Of a stretch of 64,000 nucleotides of DNA, positions 10,083-19,944 are shown piece by piece. Numbering within the stretch: the first letter of the stretch is position 1; each line of letters opens with the position of its first letter. This DNA is from CS4-C045 sp963844115 (lineage in GTDB: Bacteria; Planctomycetota; Planctomycetia; Pirellulales; UBA7805). The stretch covers positions 1 through 64,000 of the forward strand of contig CAWJNN010000063.1 in assembly GCA_963844115.1 (NCBI GenBank). The letters run 5' to 3'. The notes under the pieces are model-generated. The model was not told where the DNA came from and made no database searches. It saw nothing but the letters and a program-made list of their open reading frames with translations. The position numbers were made by a program, and so were the translations under genes.

Positions 10083-11579
10083 TCAAGAACACACAGTCTC
10101 GTCAGCCGTGTCGAGCGGGGGTGCATTCTGTCGCGCCAGGGCCACGATCCGCCGCAGCATACCACGAAAGATCAGCGCATGCAGCGGGTAGAGTGCATAC
10201 CAGTAGAGCCGCCCGCCCAGGCCGACTGGATCGAAAATCGCAGTCTGCCGGATCATCGCGCCGTCGCGGGTTGGCGCGACCTCGAATTCCAGCCAGGCGC
10301 GGCCAGGTAATTTCATTTCGGCGGCCAGCCGCAGCAGGCGATGCGGTTCATATTGTTCGACCCGCCAAAAATCGAGCGTGTCGCCAGCGCACAGCGATTC
10401 CGGATCGCGGCGGCCACGGCGCGTGCCCACGCCGCCGACCAACAGGTCGATCCAGCCGCGCAGTGTCCACAGCCAGTTGCCGTAATACCATCCTCGCCCC
10501 CCGCCAATCCGCCGAATGGGCTCGAAACGCGCGTGCCGCGGTCAGCGGAACTTCGGATGATCGCGAATCGACGATGCGGCTGCCGAACCGCATGGGTCCC
10601 CAATCGCGATTACCGTTGGCGTTGGAAAGTGCGTCCGACCAGCGGGTTTGAGCGATTTCGCGATCCTCGTTCGTCCTCGCCCGGGAGACCGCGGCCGCCA
10701 GCCCGCGCGGCAGAATATCGAACGTCCGCAACGCCGATTGATCCCTGACGACCGTCGGGTTGCGCATGCTTTCGACCAGTTGCGCCCGATCCGTGAGTAG
10801 ACCGGCGTGACCAGACCAAGCCACAAGCTGGAAAGCCGCGGAGTCAGTAGCGGAACCGAGATCAACCAGCGTCGCAAGCCGCGCTGTCGCGCGTATTCCT
10901 GCATGATTTCGCCATAGGTCACCTGGTCCGGCCCCCCGATTTCGAAGACGCGGTTTTCCGTCGGCTGCCAATCCAGCGCGGCAAGCAGGTACTGAAGCAA
11001 GTCTTCGATCGCGATGGGTTGCGCCTTGGTGGAGACCCACCTGGGGCAGATCATGATCGGCAAACGTTCGACCAGGGCTCGCACAAGTTCGTAGGATAAA
11101 CTTCCCGAACCGATCACGATCGAAGCGCGAAATTCGATGACCTGGCAGCCGGAATTGCGGAGGATGTCACCAACTTCGTGACGGCTGCGCAAGTGTGCCG
11201 AAAGGGTCTGGTCGTCATCGCCCAGACCACCCAGGTAAATTATTCGCCGCACGCCAGCCCTCCGCGCAGCGCTGGCGAAATTCTTTGCCGCCGTGCGGTC
11301 CTGCGATTCGAATTCGCCCCGCGAACCCATGGAATGGACCAAATAATACGCCGTATCGACAACGTCTAGCGCGGCCGTTAGAGAAGCGCTGTCCAGCACG
11401 TCGCCGCCTACCACCTCCGTGGAATTGGCCACACGCGGACGCAAGTACTCAGGGCGTCGCGCGATACAACGCACACTCACACGCAGGGTCTCCAGCAGCG
11501 GCAGCAGGCGACCTCCTACATAGCCGGTTGCCCCGGTCAACAGCACGCGGCGCCGTTGGTCTGCTGTGGAATCATTCAT
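10083..11579 (-). CDS. NAD(P)-binding SDR-type oxidoreductase with C-terminal DUF2867 (frameshifted)
   Basis: About 498 codons over three frames. The N-terminal 230 residues are an atypical short-chain dehydrogenase/NmrA-like domain: GATGYVGGRLLP nucleotide-binding loop, then YLVHSMGSRGEFE, YLGGLGDD, HLRSRHEVGDIL. The C-terminal part, with GDTLDFWRVEQYEPHRLLRL and GGRLYWYALYPLHALIFRGM, is the DUF2867 lipid-binding-like domain often fused to it. Shifts lie near 10850-10800 and 10450-10500. In purple bacteria a comparable SDR gene sits in the singlet-oxygen cluster with CFA-like and FAD genes. Function is not established. Confidence 0.75.
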
Positions 11580-11630
11580 GTTCTGAAGACCGGCATATTG
11601 GCAAACGCTTTAGTTCGCGGGGATTGAGCA

Positions 11631-13026
11631 TCAGCTTCGCCCCAGCAAGTGCCTCAGGGCCGACTCCAGGCTCGCGTGTCGGAATCGGTAGCCGGACTGC
11701 GTCAGCTTCCTGGGTACCACTCTGGCACTGGCCAGCAGCAAATCATCGGCCATCGGGCCCAGCGCCGCGCGGGCGGCAAAGCCCGGCATCGGTAGCAGCG
11801 TGGGTCGTTTTAATACTCGGCCCAATACCTTGGTAAATTCCGCATTGGTAACCGCTTTCGGCGCGACAGCATTCACTGCCCCGGAAAGCGACTCGGTCAT
11901 TAACGCATGTAGAATCACCCCCAACAAGTCATCGATCGAAATCCAGCTCCAGTACTGCCGGCCCGAACCGATCCTGCCGCCAGCGCCCAGGCGGAAAGGC
12001 AAAAGCATCTGTTTGAAGAGCGCCACCGCGTGGGCTGAGCACCATGCCGAACCGCATGCGAACCACGCGGATGCCTGCGTCTTCCGCAGGGGCGGTTGCT
12101 GCCTCCCACTGCTGGCAGACGTCGGGCAGGAACCCGCTGCCTGCCGGGCTGTCTTCGTCCAAATCCTGATCGCCGCGATCGCCATAGTAACCAATAGCCG
12201 AAGCGCTGATCAGCGTCTTGGGCGGGCGCTGCAGACCAGCCAGCGTTTGACAGAGCAAGTGCGTCGTATCGACCCGGCTGTCGCGGATACGCCGCTTTTT
12301 GGCCGCCGTCCAGCGGCCGTCCGCGATATTTTCGCCGGCCAGATGGATCACGGCATCGAAACCCTCTAACGCACCCGCGTCCAGCTTACCGCCAACAGGA
12401 TCCCAGCGGATTTCGTTTTCCACCGGTTCCCGCCGCACTAGTCGCACGACTTCGTGGCCACCGCCCGACAAGAAGGCAGACAACTGAGTCCCCACGAGAC
12501 CCGATGCACCGGAAATAAGTATTTTCATCGTTGGCTTCAGGTGAAATTGATCATGAGCGGCCAGGTCGTCAGTCGTAACCCGGTGCCGGTAGGCGAACAT
12601 GCGATCTATCCGATTTTTCACGAAGCGTGCGGCAATCAGGTGACCGATCCAGCCGAGCGGCAACGCATAGTCGACTCGATCCTCCAGCAGACATCGTCCG
12701 TCGCTGTTTGCCGTGAAGCCGTGGCGATGCACCCAGAAGCTGAAGGGACCTTTCAGTTGACGGTCACAGAACTGACGTCCGCGCTGGTAATCAAAATGAT
12801 CAGCGAGCCAGGTTGCCGGGATCAGACCGACCCGCATGACGAATTCAACACGATCGCCATCTGAAATTCCACCGTGACGGCTACGTACCTCGACATTCTC
12901 CCAGGGAGGCACGAGTCGTTCCAAGGCACCAGCCCGCTCGTGCCAGTCAAACGCTGTTTGACAAGCAACGGGCAGTGTCGATACGCGGACATAAGTATGA
13001 TTGGGCATTTCCTGGTTCGGCAACAT
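11631..13026 (-). CDS. SRPBCC domain fused to TIGR01777-type epimerase (frameshifted)
   Basis: About 465 codons. Residues 1-155 form a SRPBCC/cyclase-like domain (PNHTYVRVSTLPV, WENVEVRSRHGG, YRHRVTTDDL). Then follows the NAD-binding epimerase domain (MKILISGASGLVGTQLSAFL, HLAGENIADGRWT, SASAIGYYGD) and the TIGR01777 C-terminus (SWISIDDLLGVILHAL, ALRHLLGRS). One shift near 12030-12045 links two frames. The fusion is known for this family. The start at 13026 follows the sigma-factor stop almost directly (TGACATG), so the two genes form one transcript. Substrate unknown; probably part of the membrane-modification cluster. Confidence 0.75.
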
Positions 13027-13027
13027 G

Positions 13028-14005
13028 TCAAACGGAAAAATCGGTATCCCCCAGTTGTCCTTGGGCGACCATCTGCTGAAGTTTCTGTATCGCGCGTTGA
13101 TAGAGCTGACGGACTCGCTCCTTGGATACTCCCAGTTGCTCTCCAAGAGTCTTAAAAGTGACTTTGCGGCCACCACGATTCAGCCCATAACGGCCACGCA
13201 CGACCAACTGCTCTCGTTGATCCAGTCCGCCAAGCATCGTTCGCAGGCTACCTGACACGCGATCCCATTCGAGTTCGGCCAGTCGCTCGGTGTGATCGGG
13301 TTCTGGGGCGCATTGGGAATCCAGATACTCGGAACTCCCCGTAGCGAAACGATTCCGGCGCTGATGGTTCTTGCGCACAGACCGCATCAGCTCGCGACGG
13401 ACAACACTGGTCGCATAGGTGCTGAAGCGAAAACCACGACTATAATCAAACTTTTCGACTGCTCGGATCACCGAAGCAATCCCTTCGCTCAACAGGTCGT
13501 CAAAAGGATTCTGATCGTCGGCAAACGTTTTCGCAATGGAGATCACCAGCCTGACGTTGGCGTGCACGATGCGATTTCGGATCTCCTCCCCGACTCGGAT
13601 CAGTCGTTCCACACGCTCCAGTTGCTCGGCATTTGCGTGCTGGTCTTGAATCTGTGATCTAAGCACGTTGGCGCGATACTTCACATAGTTCATGCGGCGG
13701 AACAACTCGATTTCCTGCTGGGGCGTTAAAATCGGTTCGCTGCACATCCGTCGCAGGTGCGCCGGCAGGCCGGCGGGAATGTTTGCCGCTGGCGCTTCGG
13801 TCGGCAGCGCTTGCTGCTGGAGAATTTCCTGTTCGGCAGCGTCGCTGCGGAATTCGCGGTTGTCGATGAAGGCGATCTCTTTCGACAGCAGATCCCTTGC
13901 CCTCTGAAGTGTCGGGCTGGACGTCAGAAGGGGTCGACCAGTCCTGCGGCTGGCCTTTGTCGTCGCGTGGTAGTTCTTCACACAAATCATGGCCATGTCC
14001 TCCAT
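13028..14005 (-). CDS. Sigma-70 family RNA polymerase sigma factor (alternative, regions 2-4)
   Basis: 325 residues, intact. Region 1.2-like helices around PILTPQQEIELFRRMNYVKY lead into region 2 (RLVISIAKTFADD, DLLSEGIASVIRAVEKFDYS, RGFRFSTYATSVVRRELMR) and region 4 with its helix-turn-helix (KTLGEQLGVSKERVRQLYQR). It resembles RpoD-like group 2/3 factors but is short at the N-terminus. It is divergent from a MerR/B12-type regulator at 14241 across a 230-base spacer. A light-regulated sigma factor paired with LitR/CarH is a known arrangement in several bacteria, so it likely transcribes this cluster. In-frame ATGs at 13996 and 13990 are alternative starts. Confidence 0.85.
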   Translation of the reverse strand: MEDMAMICVKNYHATTKASRRTGRPLLTSSPTLQRARDLLSKEIAFIDNREFRSDAAEQEILQQQALPTEAPAANIPAGLPAHLRRMCSEPILTPQQEIELFRRMNYVKYRANVLRSQIQDQHANAEQLERVERLIRVGEEIRNRIVHANVRLVISIAKTFADDQNPFDDLLSEGIASVIRAVEKFDYSRGFRFSTYATSVVRRELMRSVRKNHQRRNRFATGSSEYLDSQCAPEPDHTERLAELEWDRVSGSLRTMLGGLDQREQLVVRGRYGLNRGGRKVTFKTLGEQLGVSKERVRQLYQRAIQKLQQMVAQGQLGDTDFSV

Positions 14006-14146
14006 ATCCTTAAAATTCGTTCAAATCGTTCACGCTCAATATACCGAGGAAATCTCCAACAGACAACCGGTAAATTCGTCCAAAAAGTTCTTTTTTCGAT
14101 ATTTTCCGTAAATACTTGTGGTACTTATACTTAGTAATTGTTATGC

Positions 14147-14173
14147 TTGCTTTTTTCGAGATATTTCTATAAT
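14147..14173 (+). promoter_or_regulatory. Candidate promoter in the sigma/LitR divergent spacer
   Basis: TTGCTT at 14147 and TATAAT at 14168 with a 15-base spacer, inside an AT-rich 220-base gap between the divergent sigma-factor and MerR-type genes. The spacing is slightly short for sigma-70, so the exact -35 is uncertain. Confidence 0.4.
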
Positions 14174-14240
14174 GGACAGGTGGTTTGGAGGCCAATCTGA
14201 CTAGAAATCTGCCCAAACCGGTCAATAGTTGATTACAGCC

Positions 14241-15107
14241 ATGAAGCAGTTGCTCAGCCCAAAACAGGTCGCCCGTGCCATCGGCGTCAGCGAATCTTCG
14301 CTGAAGCGCTGGTGCGACCAGGGCCGCATTCCCATTACACGCACGGCCGGCGGCCATCGTCGCCTGCCCATCAGTGGCGTTCTGGAATTCCTGCGGTCCA
14401 CGGATCAGCGTCTGGTGGAACCCGAATTGCTGGGCCTGCCATCCACTACAGGTCAGGGCCCGCGAGTGCTGGACCGGGCCGTCGTTGCGCTGACCGACGC
14501 CTTGCTGGCCGGCAATGAGTCGCTCTGTCGTCAGATCGCGATTGACCTCTACCTGGCCGAGCACCGGCTGAGCAGCATCTGCGACAACGTCATTGCACCG
14601 GCGTTTCATCGCGTGGGCGAGGTTTGGCATTGCGGCGACATCGAGATCTATCGCGAGCGCCGGTCGTGTGAGATTTGTGAACGGCTGATCCACGAGCTAC
14701 GATCAGCCATACCGCCGCAGAACGATACCCCCCTCGTAGCGCTAGGCGCGACACCAGATGGTGACCCTTATCGGTTGCCTACCATGTTGGTCGAGTTGGT
14801 CCTGCTCGAGAACGGTTGGAATGCCACTTCCCTGGGAACTTCGTTGCCCTTTGCCACACTGCGAGCCGCCGTTATCGAAAATCGTCCGCGTCTGTTCTGG
14901 TTAAGCGTAACAAGTCTATGCGATCAAGAAAAATTTTTGGCCGAGTACCAGAAGTTTTACGACGATTTCGGCAGCCAGGTCGCTATCGTTGTCGGCGGTC
15001 AGGCGATTACTGCCGAGTTGCGTCGCAATATGCAGTATGCGGCTTACTGCGATACCACGCAGCACCTGGAGTCATTCGTGTCCTCCCTGAAAACGTCCAG
15101 CGACTGA
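14241..15107 (+). CDS. LitR/CarH-like MerR regulator with B12-binding-type domain lacking the usual His
   Basis: 288 residues. An N-terminal MerR winged helix (LSPKQVARAIGVSESSLKRW, TRTAGGHRRLP) is followed by the helical cap typical of light-sensing LitR/CarH proteins (GEVWHCGDIEIY) and a Rossmann-like cobalamin domain (PLVALGATPDGDPYRLPTML, ENGWNATSLG, AIVVGGQAI). The lower-axial DxHxxG motif reads DPYRLP, so the cobalamin His is replaced by Tyr. It may therefore bind B12 differently or not at all. LitR/CarH represses photolyase, carotenoid and CFA-like genes in the dark. Start chosen at the ATG 12 bases after an in-frame TTG. A propeller gene follows 14 bases downstream. Confidence 0.8.
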   Translation: MKQLLSPKQVARAIGVSESSLKRWCDQGRIPITRTAGGHRRLPISGVLEFLRSTDQRLVEPELLGLPSTTGQGPRVLDRAVVALTDALLAGNESLCRQIAIDLYLAEHRLSSICDNVIAPAFHRVGEVWHCGDIEIYRERRSCEICERLIHELRSAIPPQNDTPLVALGATPDGDPYRLPTMLVELVLLENGWNATSLGTSLPFATLRAAVIENRPRLFWLSVTSLCDQEKFLAEYQKFYDDFGSQVAIVVGGQAITAELRRNMQYAAYCDTTQHLESFVSSLKTSSD

Positions 15108-15121
15108 AAGGATTTGGTGAG

Positions 15122-16381
15122 ATGCCTGTGCCCAGCCTGATCATGTTTTGCCTTTGGGGCCTGATGTTTTTCGTGCTCGCTGGTACGCGCAGCCTGGCGG
15201 CTGCCGAGCCCGACGGCTGGCCGCAATGGCGCGGGCCGCGCCGTGACGGCCATACCGAAGGCCGGCCCTGGCCCAACCGGTTGTCCGGCGATGCGCTCGA
15301 ACAGCTTTGGCGGATAAAGCTGGGTGAAAGCTATTCTGGGCCTGTTGTTGCCGATGACCGCCTGTTTACCACGGAAACTCTCGACCGTGAATCGGAAATC
15401 GCTCGTGCGGTGAACCGAAAGACTGGTGAAACGCTGTGGAAGAACCAATGGGAAGGTTCACTAAGCGTACCGTTCTTCGCCGCGTCGAACGGCAGTTGGA
15501 TTCGCTCGACGCCCGCCTGTGATGGCCACTCGCTGTACGTGGCGGGCATGCGCGATGTGTTGGTTGCTTTGGATGCGGCGACTGGCAAAGAGCGGTGGCG
15601 GGTCGACTTCGTCAAACAATTCCAGACACCATTGCCGGCCTTCGGATGCGTTTGTTCGCCACTGGTCGTGGGCAATCACATCTATGTACAGGCAGCCGCT
15701 TCGTTCGTCAAACTGGAAAAAGAGACGGGCCAGGTTGTCTGGAGAACGGCCAAAGACGGCGGCGGGATGTACGGAAGTGCGTTTTCCTCACCGATTATCG
15801 CCGAACTGGCGGGAAAGACTCAATTGGTCGTGCAGACCCGCGAAGAATTGAAGGGCATCGATGAGGCAACTGGCGATGTGCTGTGGTCGCAGCCAATTGA
15901 GGCTTTCCGTGGGATGAACATCCTGACCCCCACGCAACATGGCAGCGCGATCTTTACCAGCGCGCATAGCGGTAAGGCACAACTGTTCAGCATCGTCCAT
16001 CGCGCTGACGGCTTCGCGGTCGAACCGTTATGGTCACTTCCGGCCCAGGGATATATGTCGAGTCCGGTGATCATCGACGGCCATGCGTATTTGCACCTGC
16101 GCAATCAGCGATTTACCTGCATCGATTTGGCAACAGGCGCGGAGAAATGGCGCACCCGCCCGTACGGAAAATACTGGAGCCTGGTCGCTCACGGTGACCG
16201 CATCCTGGCCTTGGACGAACGCGGCGACCTGCTGCTGGTTCGTGCCAATCCAGAGAAATTCGAACTGCTCGACTCGCGCCACATCAGTGACGAACCCACC
16301 TGGGCACACTTGGCGGTCAGCGGCGACGAACTGTTCGTGCGCGAACTGAATGCGCTGGTCGCCTATCGCTGGCGCGAGTAG
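15122..16381 (+). CDS. Exported PQQ-like beta-propeller repeat protein
   Basis: 419 residues, intact. Begins with a signal peptide (MFCLWGLMFFVLAGTRSLAAA) and then AEPDGWPQWRGPRRDGHTEG, the standard opening of planctomycete outer PQQ-like propellers. Repeated blades are visible, each with a W and Gly-Lys turn: NRKTGETLWKNQ, DAATGKERWRVD, EKETGQVVWRTA, DEATGDVLWSQP, DLATGAEKWRTR. No catalytic site of a true PQQ dehydrogenase is evident, so it is better called a binding or scaffold propeller. A purine-rich site AAGGATTTGGTGAG precedes the ATG. It is cotranscribed with the LitR-like gene. Confidence 0.85.
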   Translation: MPVPSLIMFCLWGLMFFVLAGTRSLAAAEPDGWPQWRGPRRDGHTEGRPWPNRLSGDALEQLWRIKLGESYSGPVVADDRLFTTETLDRESEIARAVNRKTGETLWKNQWEGSLSVPFFAASNGSWIRSTPACDGHSLYVAGMRDVLVALDAATGKERWRVDFVKQFQTPLPAFGCVCSPLVVGNHIYVQAAASFVKLEKETGQVVWRTAKDGGGMYGSAFSSPIIAELAGKTQLVVQTREELKGIDEATGDVLWSQPIEAFRGMNILTPTQHGSAIFTSAHSGKAQLFSIVHRADGFAVEPLWSLPAQGYMSSPVIIDGHAYLHLRNQRFTCIDLATGAEKWRTRPYGKYWSLVAHGDRILALDERGDLLLVRANPEKFELLDSRHISDEPTWAHLAVSGDELFVRELNALVAYRWRE

Positions 16382-16607
16382 ATCACATGTTTGGTGGAGC
16401 ACACGCGGCATCCGAACGACCGCGAGAATCTGTCCGGTTTGTCTGTGGTCCTGCCCTTCTGGCTGGTGCTTGCTGCTTGCAACCATCCGCCCCATCGAGT
16501 TCATACGCGGCACTTGTCGACTGGCGGATCACGACTATAGAGCCCTTGACGTATCTCTGCGCGATGGGAAACTTATTTAACGCATTCGCTCGTCGGTCGA
16601 TAGCTCC

Positions 16608-17939
16608 ATGAAGATCGCGATAGTCGGTACCGGTATCAGCGGCAATTTGATCGCACGGCTCTTGGCGGCAGACTACGATGTACATCTGTTTGAGGCGGCC
16701 GGCCACGTCGGCGGACATACGCACAGCCAGGATATCGAAGCATTCGGCCGCACGTACACCGTGGACACCGGATTCATGGTCTGCAATGACCGAACGTATC
16801 CTAATTTCCTGCGTCTACTGGAGTTGTTGGAGATTCCAACCCGCCCCAGCGACATGAGTTTCAGCGTCCGTTGCGACCGCACGGGCCTGGAGTACCAGGG
16901 CAGTTCACTGAACGGCCTGTTCGCTCAACGAGCTAATGTTCTGCGGCCCTCGTTCTACAAGATGTTGCGGGACGTGCTGCGGTTTAATCGCCAGGCGGTT
17001 GAACTGATCGATGGCGCGGACGCCGTGCTTACCCTGGGCGACTTCTTGTCGCAGCACAAATTCGGTCGGCAGTTCACGGATCACTATCTGGTGCCGATGG
17101 GCGCGGCGATCTGGTCTGCCCGTGCGGACCGACTGCTGGAGTTCCCCGCCACGTTTATCGTGCGTTTCTTGCACAATCACGGATTACTTCAAATCCGCGA
17201 CCGTCCGCGCTGGCGCACGATCGTCGGCGGCGCAAGGACGTATGTCGACAAGCTGGTCGCGCCGCTGGCGGGTCGCATACGTCTGAATTGTCCAGTGGCT
17301 TCCGTCCGACGTCATGACGACCATGTCGTGCTCACGACACGTCACGGTGAGCCGGAAGTGTTTGACCAGGTGATCCTGGCGACCCATGCTGACCAGACGC
17401 TGGAGATATTGGCCGACGCCAGCGGCACCGAGCGGGAAATCCTGCAAGCGTTTCCTTATCACGAGAATGAGGCCGTCTTGCACACCGATTCCTCCTGGCT
17501 GCCTCGTCGGCGACGCGCATGGGCCAGTTGGAATTACCACATCGCCGACGACCCGACGCGACCGGTCGCGGTGACCTACGACTTGAGTCGCTTGCAGGGT
17601 CTGGACTCACCGTCCCCCATCTGCGTCACGCTGAATCCCTCGCGGCCCGTCGAGCCAGCCAAGGTGCTGCGTCGTATGACCTACCATCATCCGGTCTACG
17701 GCCGCGACGCCCTGGCCGCTCAGCGTCGTCACGGCGAGATCAGCGGACGGCGGCGAACCCATTTTTGCGGGGCCTATTGGGGTTGCGGATTTCATGAAGA
17801 CGGCGTGAACAGCGCGTTAGCCGTGGGTAAGTTTTTTGGCAAGGGTTTGGCGGCATGCACAGTTGCATTTACGAAGGCCGAGTGCGACATCGTCGGTTCC
17901 AACCGACAGATCACCGGTTCGGCTACGGTGTCTATTTGA
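16608..17939 (+). CDS. NAD(P)/FAD-dependent oxidoreductase, DUF1365 partner
   Basis: About 430 residues. FAD-binding motif KIAIVGTGISGNLIARLLA at residue 2, family signatures GGHTHSQDIEAFGRTYTVDT, GFMVCNDRTYPNF, and near the end HFCGAYWGCGFHEDGVNSAL. This amine-oxidase-like flavoprotein almost always neighbours DUF1365 and CFA-synthase genes. In Rhodobacter the equivalent cluster responds to singlet oxygen and has been tied to furan or modified fatty-acid formation. The reading frame runs 85 bases into the DUF1365 gene; a base error just before 17855 may hide an earlier true stop. The 226-base gap upstream (16382-16607) holds no other gene. Confidence 0.85.
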   Translation: MKIAIVGTGISGNLIARLLAADYDVHLFEAAGHVGGHTHSQDIEAFGRTYTVDTGFMVCNDRTYPNFLRLLELLEIPTRPSDMSFSVRCDRTGLEYQGSSLNGLFAQRANVLRPSFYKMLRDVLRFNRQAVELIDGADAVLTLGDFLSQHKFGRQFTDHYLVPMGAAIWSARADRLLEFPATFIVRFLHNHGLLQIRDRPRWRTIVGGARTYVDKLVAPLAGRIRLNCPVASVRRHDDHVVLTTRHGEPEVFDQVILATHADQTLEILADASGTEREILQAFPYHENEAVLHTDSSWLPRRRRAWASWNYHIADDPTRPVAVTYDLSRLQGLDSPSPICVTLNPSRPVEPAKVLRRMTYHHPVYGRDALAAQRRHGEISGRRRTHFCGAYWGCGFHEDGVNSALAVGKFFGKGLAACTVAFTKAECDIVGSNRQITGSATVSI

Positions 17940-18645
17940 TGTACTTGGACTTGGACGAGCTGCCTGCGCTGGTGGGTCGCGGCGGCTATCTGTCCGCGCG
18001 GCGCTTCGCGCGGCAAGTTTCCTGCGCGCAGACCATTTCGGTCGTCGCGATCAAGATCTGGACAGGGGGGTGCGCAAGCTGGTCCACGAGCAAGCGGGGT
18101 TTCGGCCGACGGGTCCCATCCGCCTGCTGACGCACCTGCGACATTTTGGCTACTACATGGCCCCGCTCAGCCTGTTCTACTGCTTTGACACAAGCGGCCA
18201 CGTAACCGCCGTCGTGGCCGAGGTGGTCAACACGCCGTGGCGCGAACGCCATTGTTACGTGCTGAGCGACTCGAATCGTATGGCGCGGCAGTCGAGTCCC
18301 CTGCGATTCCGGACCGCGAAAGAGTTTCACGTCTCGCCGTTCCTGGACATGGACTACGAATACCGCTGGCAATTGAACGAGCCTGACCAGCAGTTGCAAG
18401 TTGAGATAGCCAATTACAAACAGGGGCGACGAACGTTTGATGCCAGCCTGTCCTTGCAGCGCCGCGAACTGACTCGCGGCAATGTCGTCCGCATGCTGGT
18501 CCATTATCCCTGGATGTCCGCCCGCGTGGTGACGGCCATCTATTTTCAGGCTCTGCGATTATGGATGAAAAGATGTCCCTTCTATCCACACCCAAGCACA
18601 ACGATCCCCGTCAACCATCAAGCCGAGGCACCCGTGCTGAAATGA
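17855..18645 (+). CDS. DUF1365 domain protein (frameshifted)
   Basis: About 263 codons. Starts MHSCIYEGRVRHRRFQPTDH, the standard DUF1365 N-terminus (YxGxVxHxRxxPxxHxF). After a shift near 18015-18050 it continues with LLTHLRHFGYYMAPLSLFYC, VVAEVVNTPWRERHCYVL, KEFHVSPFLDMDYEYRWQL and TAIYFQALRLWMKRCPFYPH. DUF1365 proteins have no proven activity but cluster with FAD oxidoreductases and CFA-type methyltransferases acting on membrane fatty acids. The stop overlaps the next start as ATGA, so translation is coupled. Confidence 0.8.
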
Positions 18646-19934
18646 CGACTGCGATCTTGCGACCTTCCGAGAAACCTGCCGCCAAGAGTTGCGTGCGACC
18701 GCTGCACCGCGTCTGGCGCCGCTTGCGCTGCGGCGGCTGGGCCACCTGAAACGCGGCCGGCTGGTAATCTCTGACGCACTGGGGCTGCACGAACTCGGTT
18801 CGCTGCATACGGCGGGCATGCATGCCGAACTGGTGGTCCATGATCCGCGTTTTTACGGCTGGCTGGTATTCGGCGGCATTCTGGGGGCGGTGGAAGCTTA
18901 CCGGCGGGGCTATTGGGAGAGTCCACACCTGACGAACCTGGTGCGGCTGTTCAGCCGGAATCTTCACCTGGCCAGGCACCTCAATACAGCGTTCGTGTTG
19001 CCACGGCGCTGGATCGACCGGCTTGGGCATTGGTGGCGTCGCAATTCGCGCACTGGCAGCCGGAAGAACATTGCCGCACATTACGACCTGGGCAACGAAT
19101 TCTTTGCGTTGTTCCTGGACGAGACGATGAGCTATTCGTCAGGGGTGTTTACCAGTCCCACCGACACGTTGGCCGAGGCGTCGCGGGCCAAGAACGAACT
19201 GATCTGCCGCAAACTGCAGTTGTCCGAGGATGATCATGTGCTGGAGATCGGTTCGGGCTGGGGAGGGTTTGCGATCCACGCGGCGGAACGCTACGGCTGT
19301 CGCGTCACGACGACCACCATTTCCCGTGCTCAGTACCAACTGGCACGGCAGCGCGTGCGTCAGGCGGGGCTCGAAGATCGCGTCAACGTACTGCTTGCGC
19401 GATTACCGGGAATTGGAAGGCGTGTACGACAAGCTGGTGTCCGTGGAAATGATCGAAGCGGTGGGCCACGAGTATCTGGATAACTTTTTCCGCATCTGCT
19501 CGCGGCACCTCACACCGGCTGGCAGGATGCTGCTGCAGGCGATCACGATCTCTGACGACCGCTACGACCAGTACCGGCGCGGCGTCGATTTCATTCAGCG
19601 TGACATCTTTCCTGGCGGTTGTCTGCCGTCCATGGCGCGGATTCGTTCGTCACTGCACCGCGCCAGTGATTTGACCATCTGCCACGTTGAAGAATTGGGA
19701 CAACACTACGCGCGGACTCTCGGCTGTTGGCGTGAACGCTTCCTGGCCGAACGTACACGTCTGCATGACATGGGTTTTGACGACGAGTTTGTGCGCATGT
19801 GGGAGTTCTATTTCTGTTACTGCGAGGGCGGATTCCGCGAAGGCACGATCGATGTCTCGCAATTGGTTCTGGCCAGACCGAGCTGTCACGTTCCCACGAT
19901 ACTGGACGCCACCGTAGCCGCCGCGAGGAAATAA
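18642..19934 (+). CDS. Cyclopropane-fatty-acid synthase family SAM methyltransferase (frameshifted)
   Basis: About 430 codons in three frames. An N-terminal SCP2-like lead (ISDALGLHELGSLHTAG) is followed by the CFA core: NIAAHYDLGNEFFALFLDET, MSYSSGVF, SAM motif VLEIGSGWGGFAIHAAERYG, SVEMIEAVGHEYLDNFFRIC and QRDIFPGGCLPSMA. These enzymes methylate double bonds of membrane phospholipid chains. Shifts lie near 18690-18720 and 19400. It overlaps the DUF1365 stop (ATGA). In light-stress clusters this paralogue may act on fatty acids other than by simple cyclopropanation. It converges with a second CFA-like gene. Confidence 0.85.
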
Positions 19935-19944
19935 TTAAGACCGT

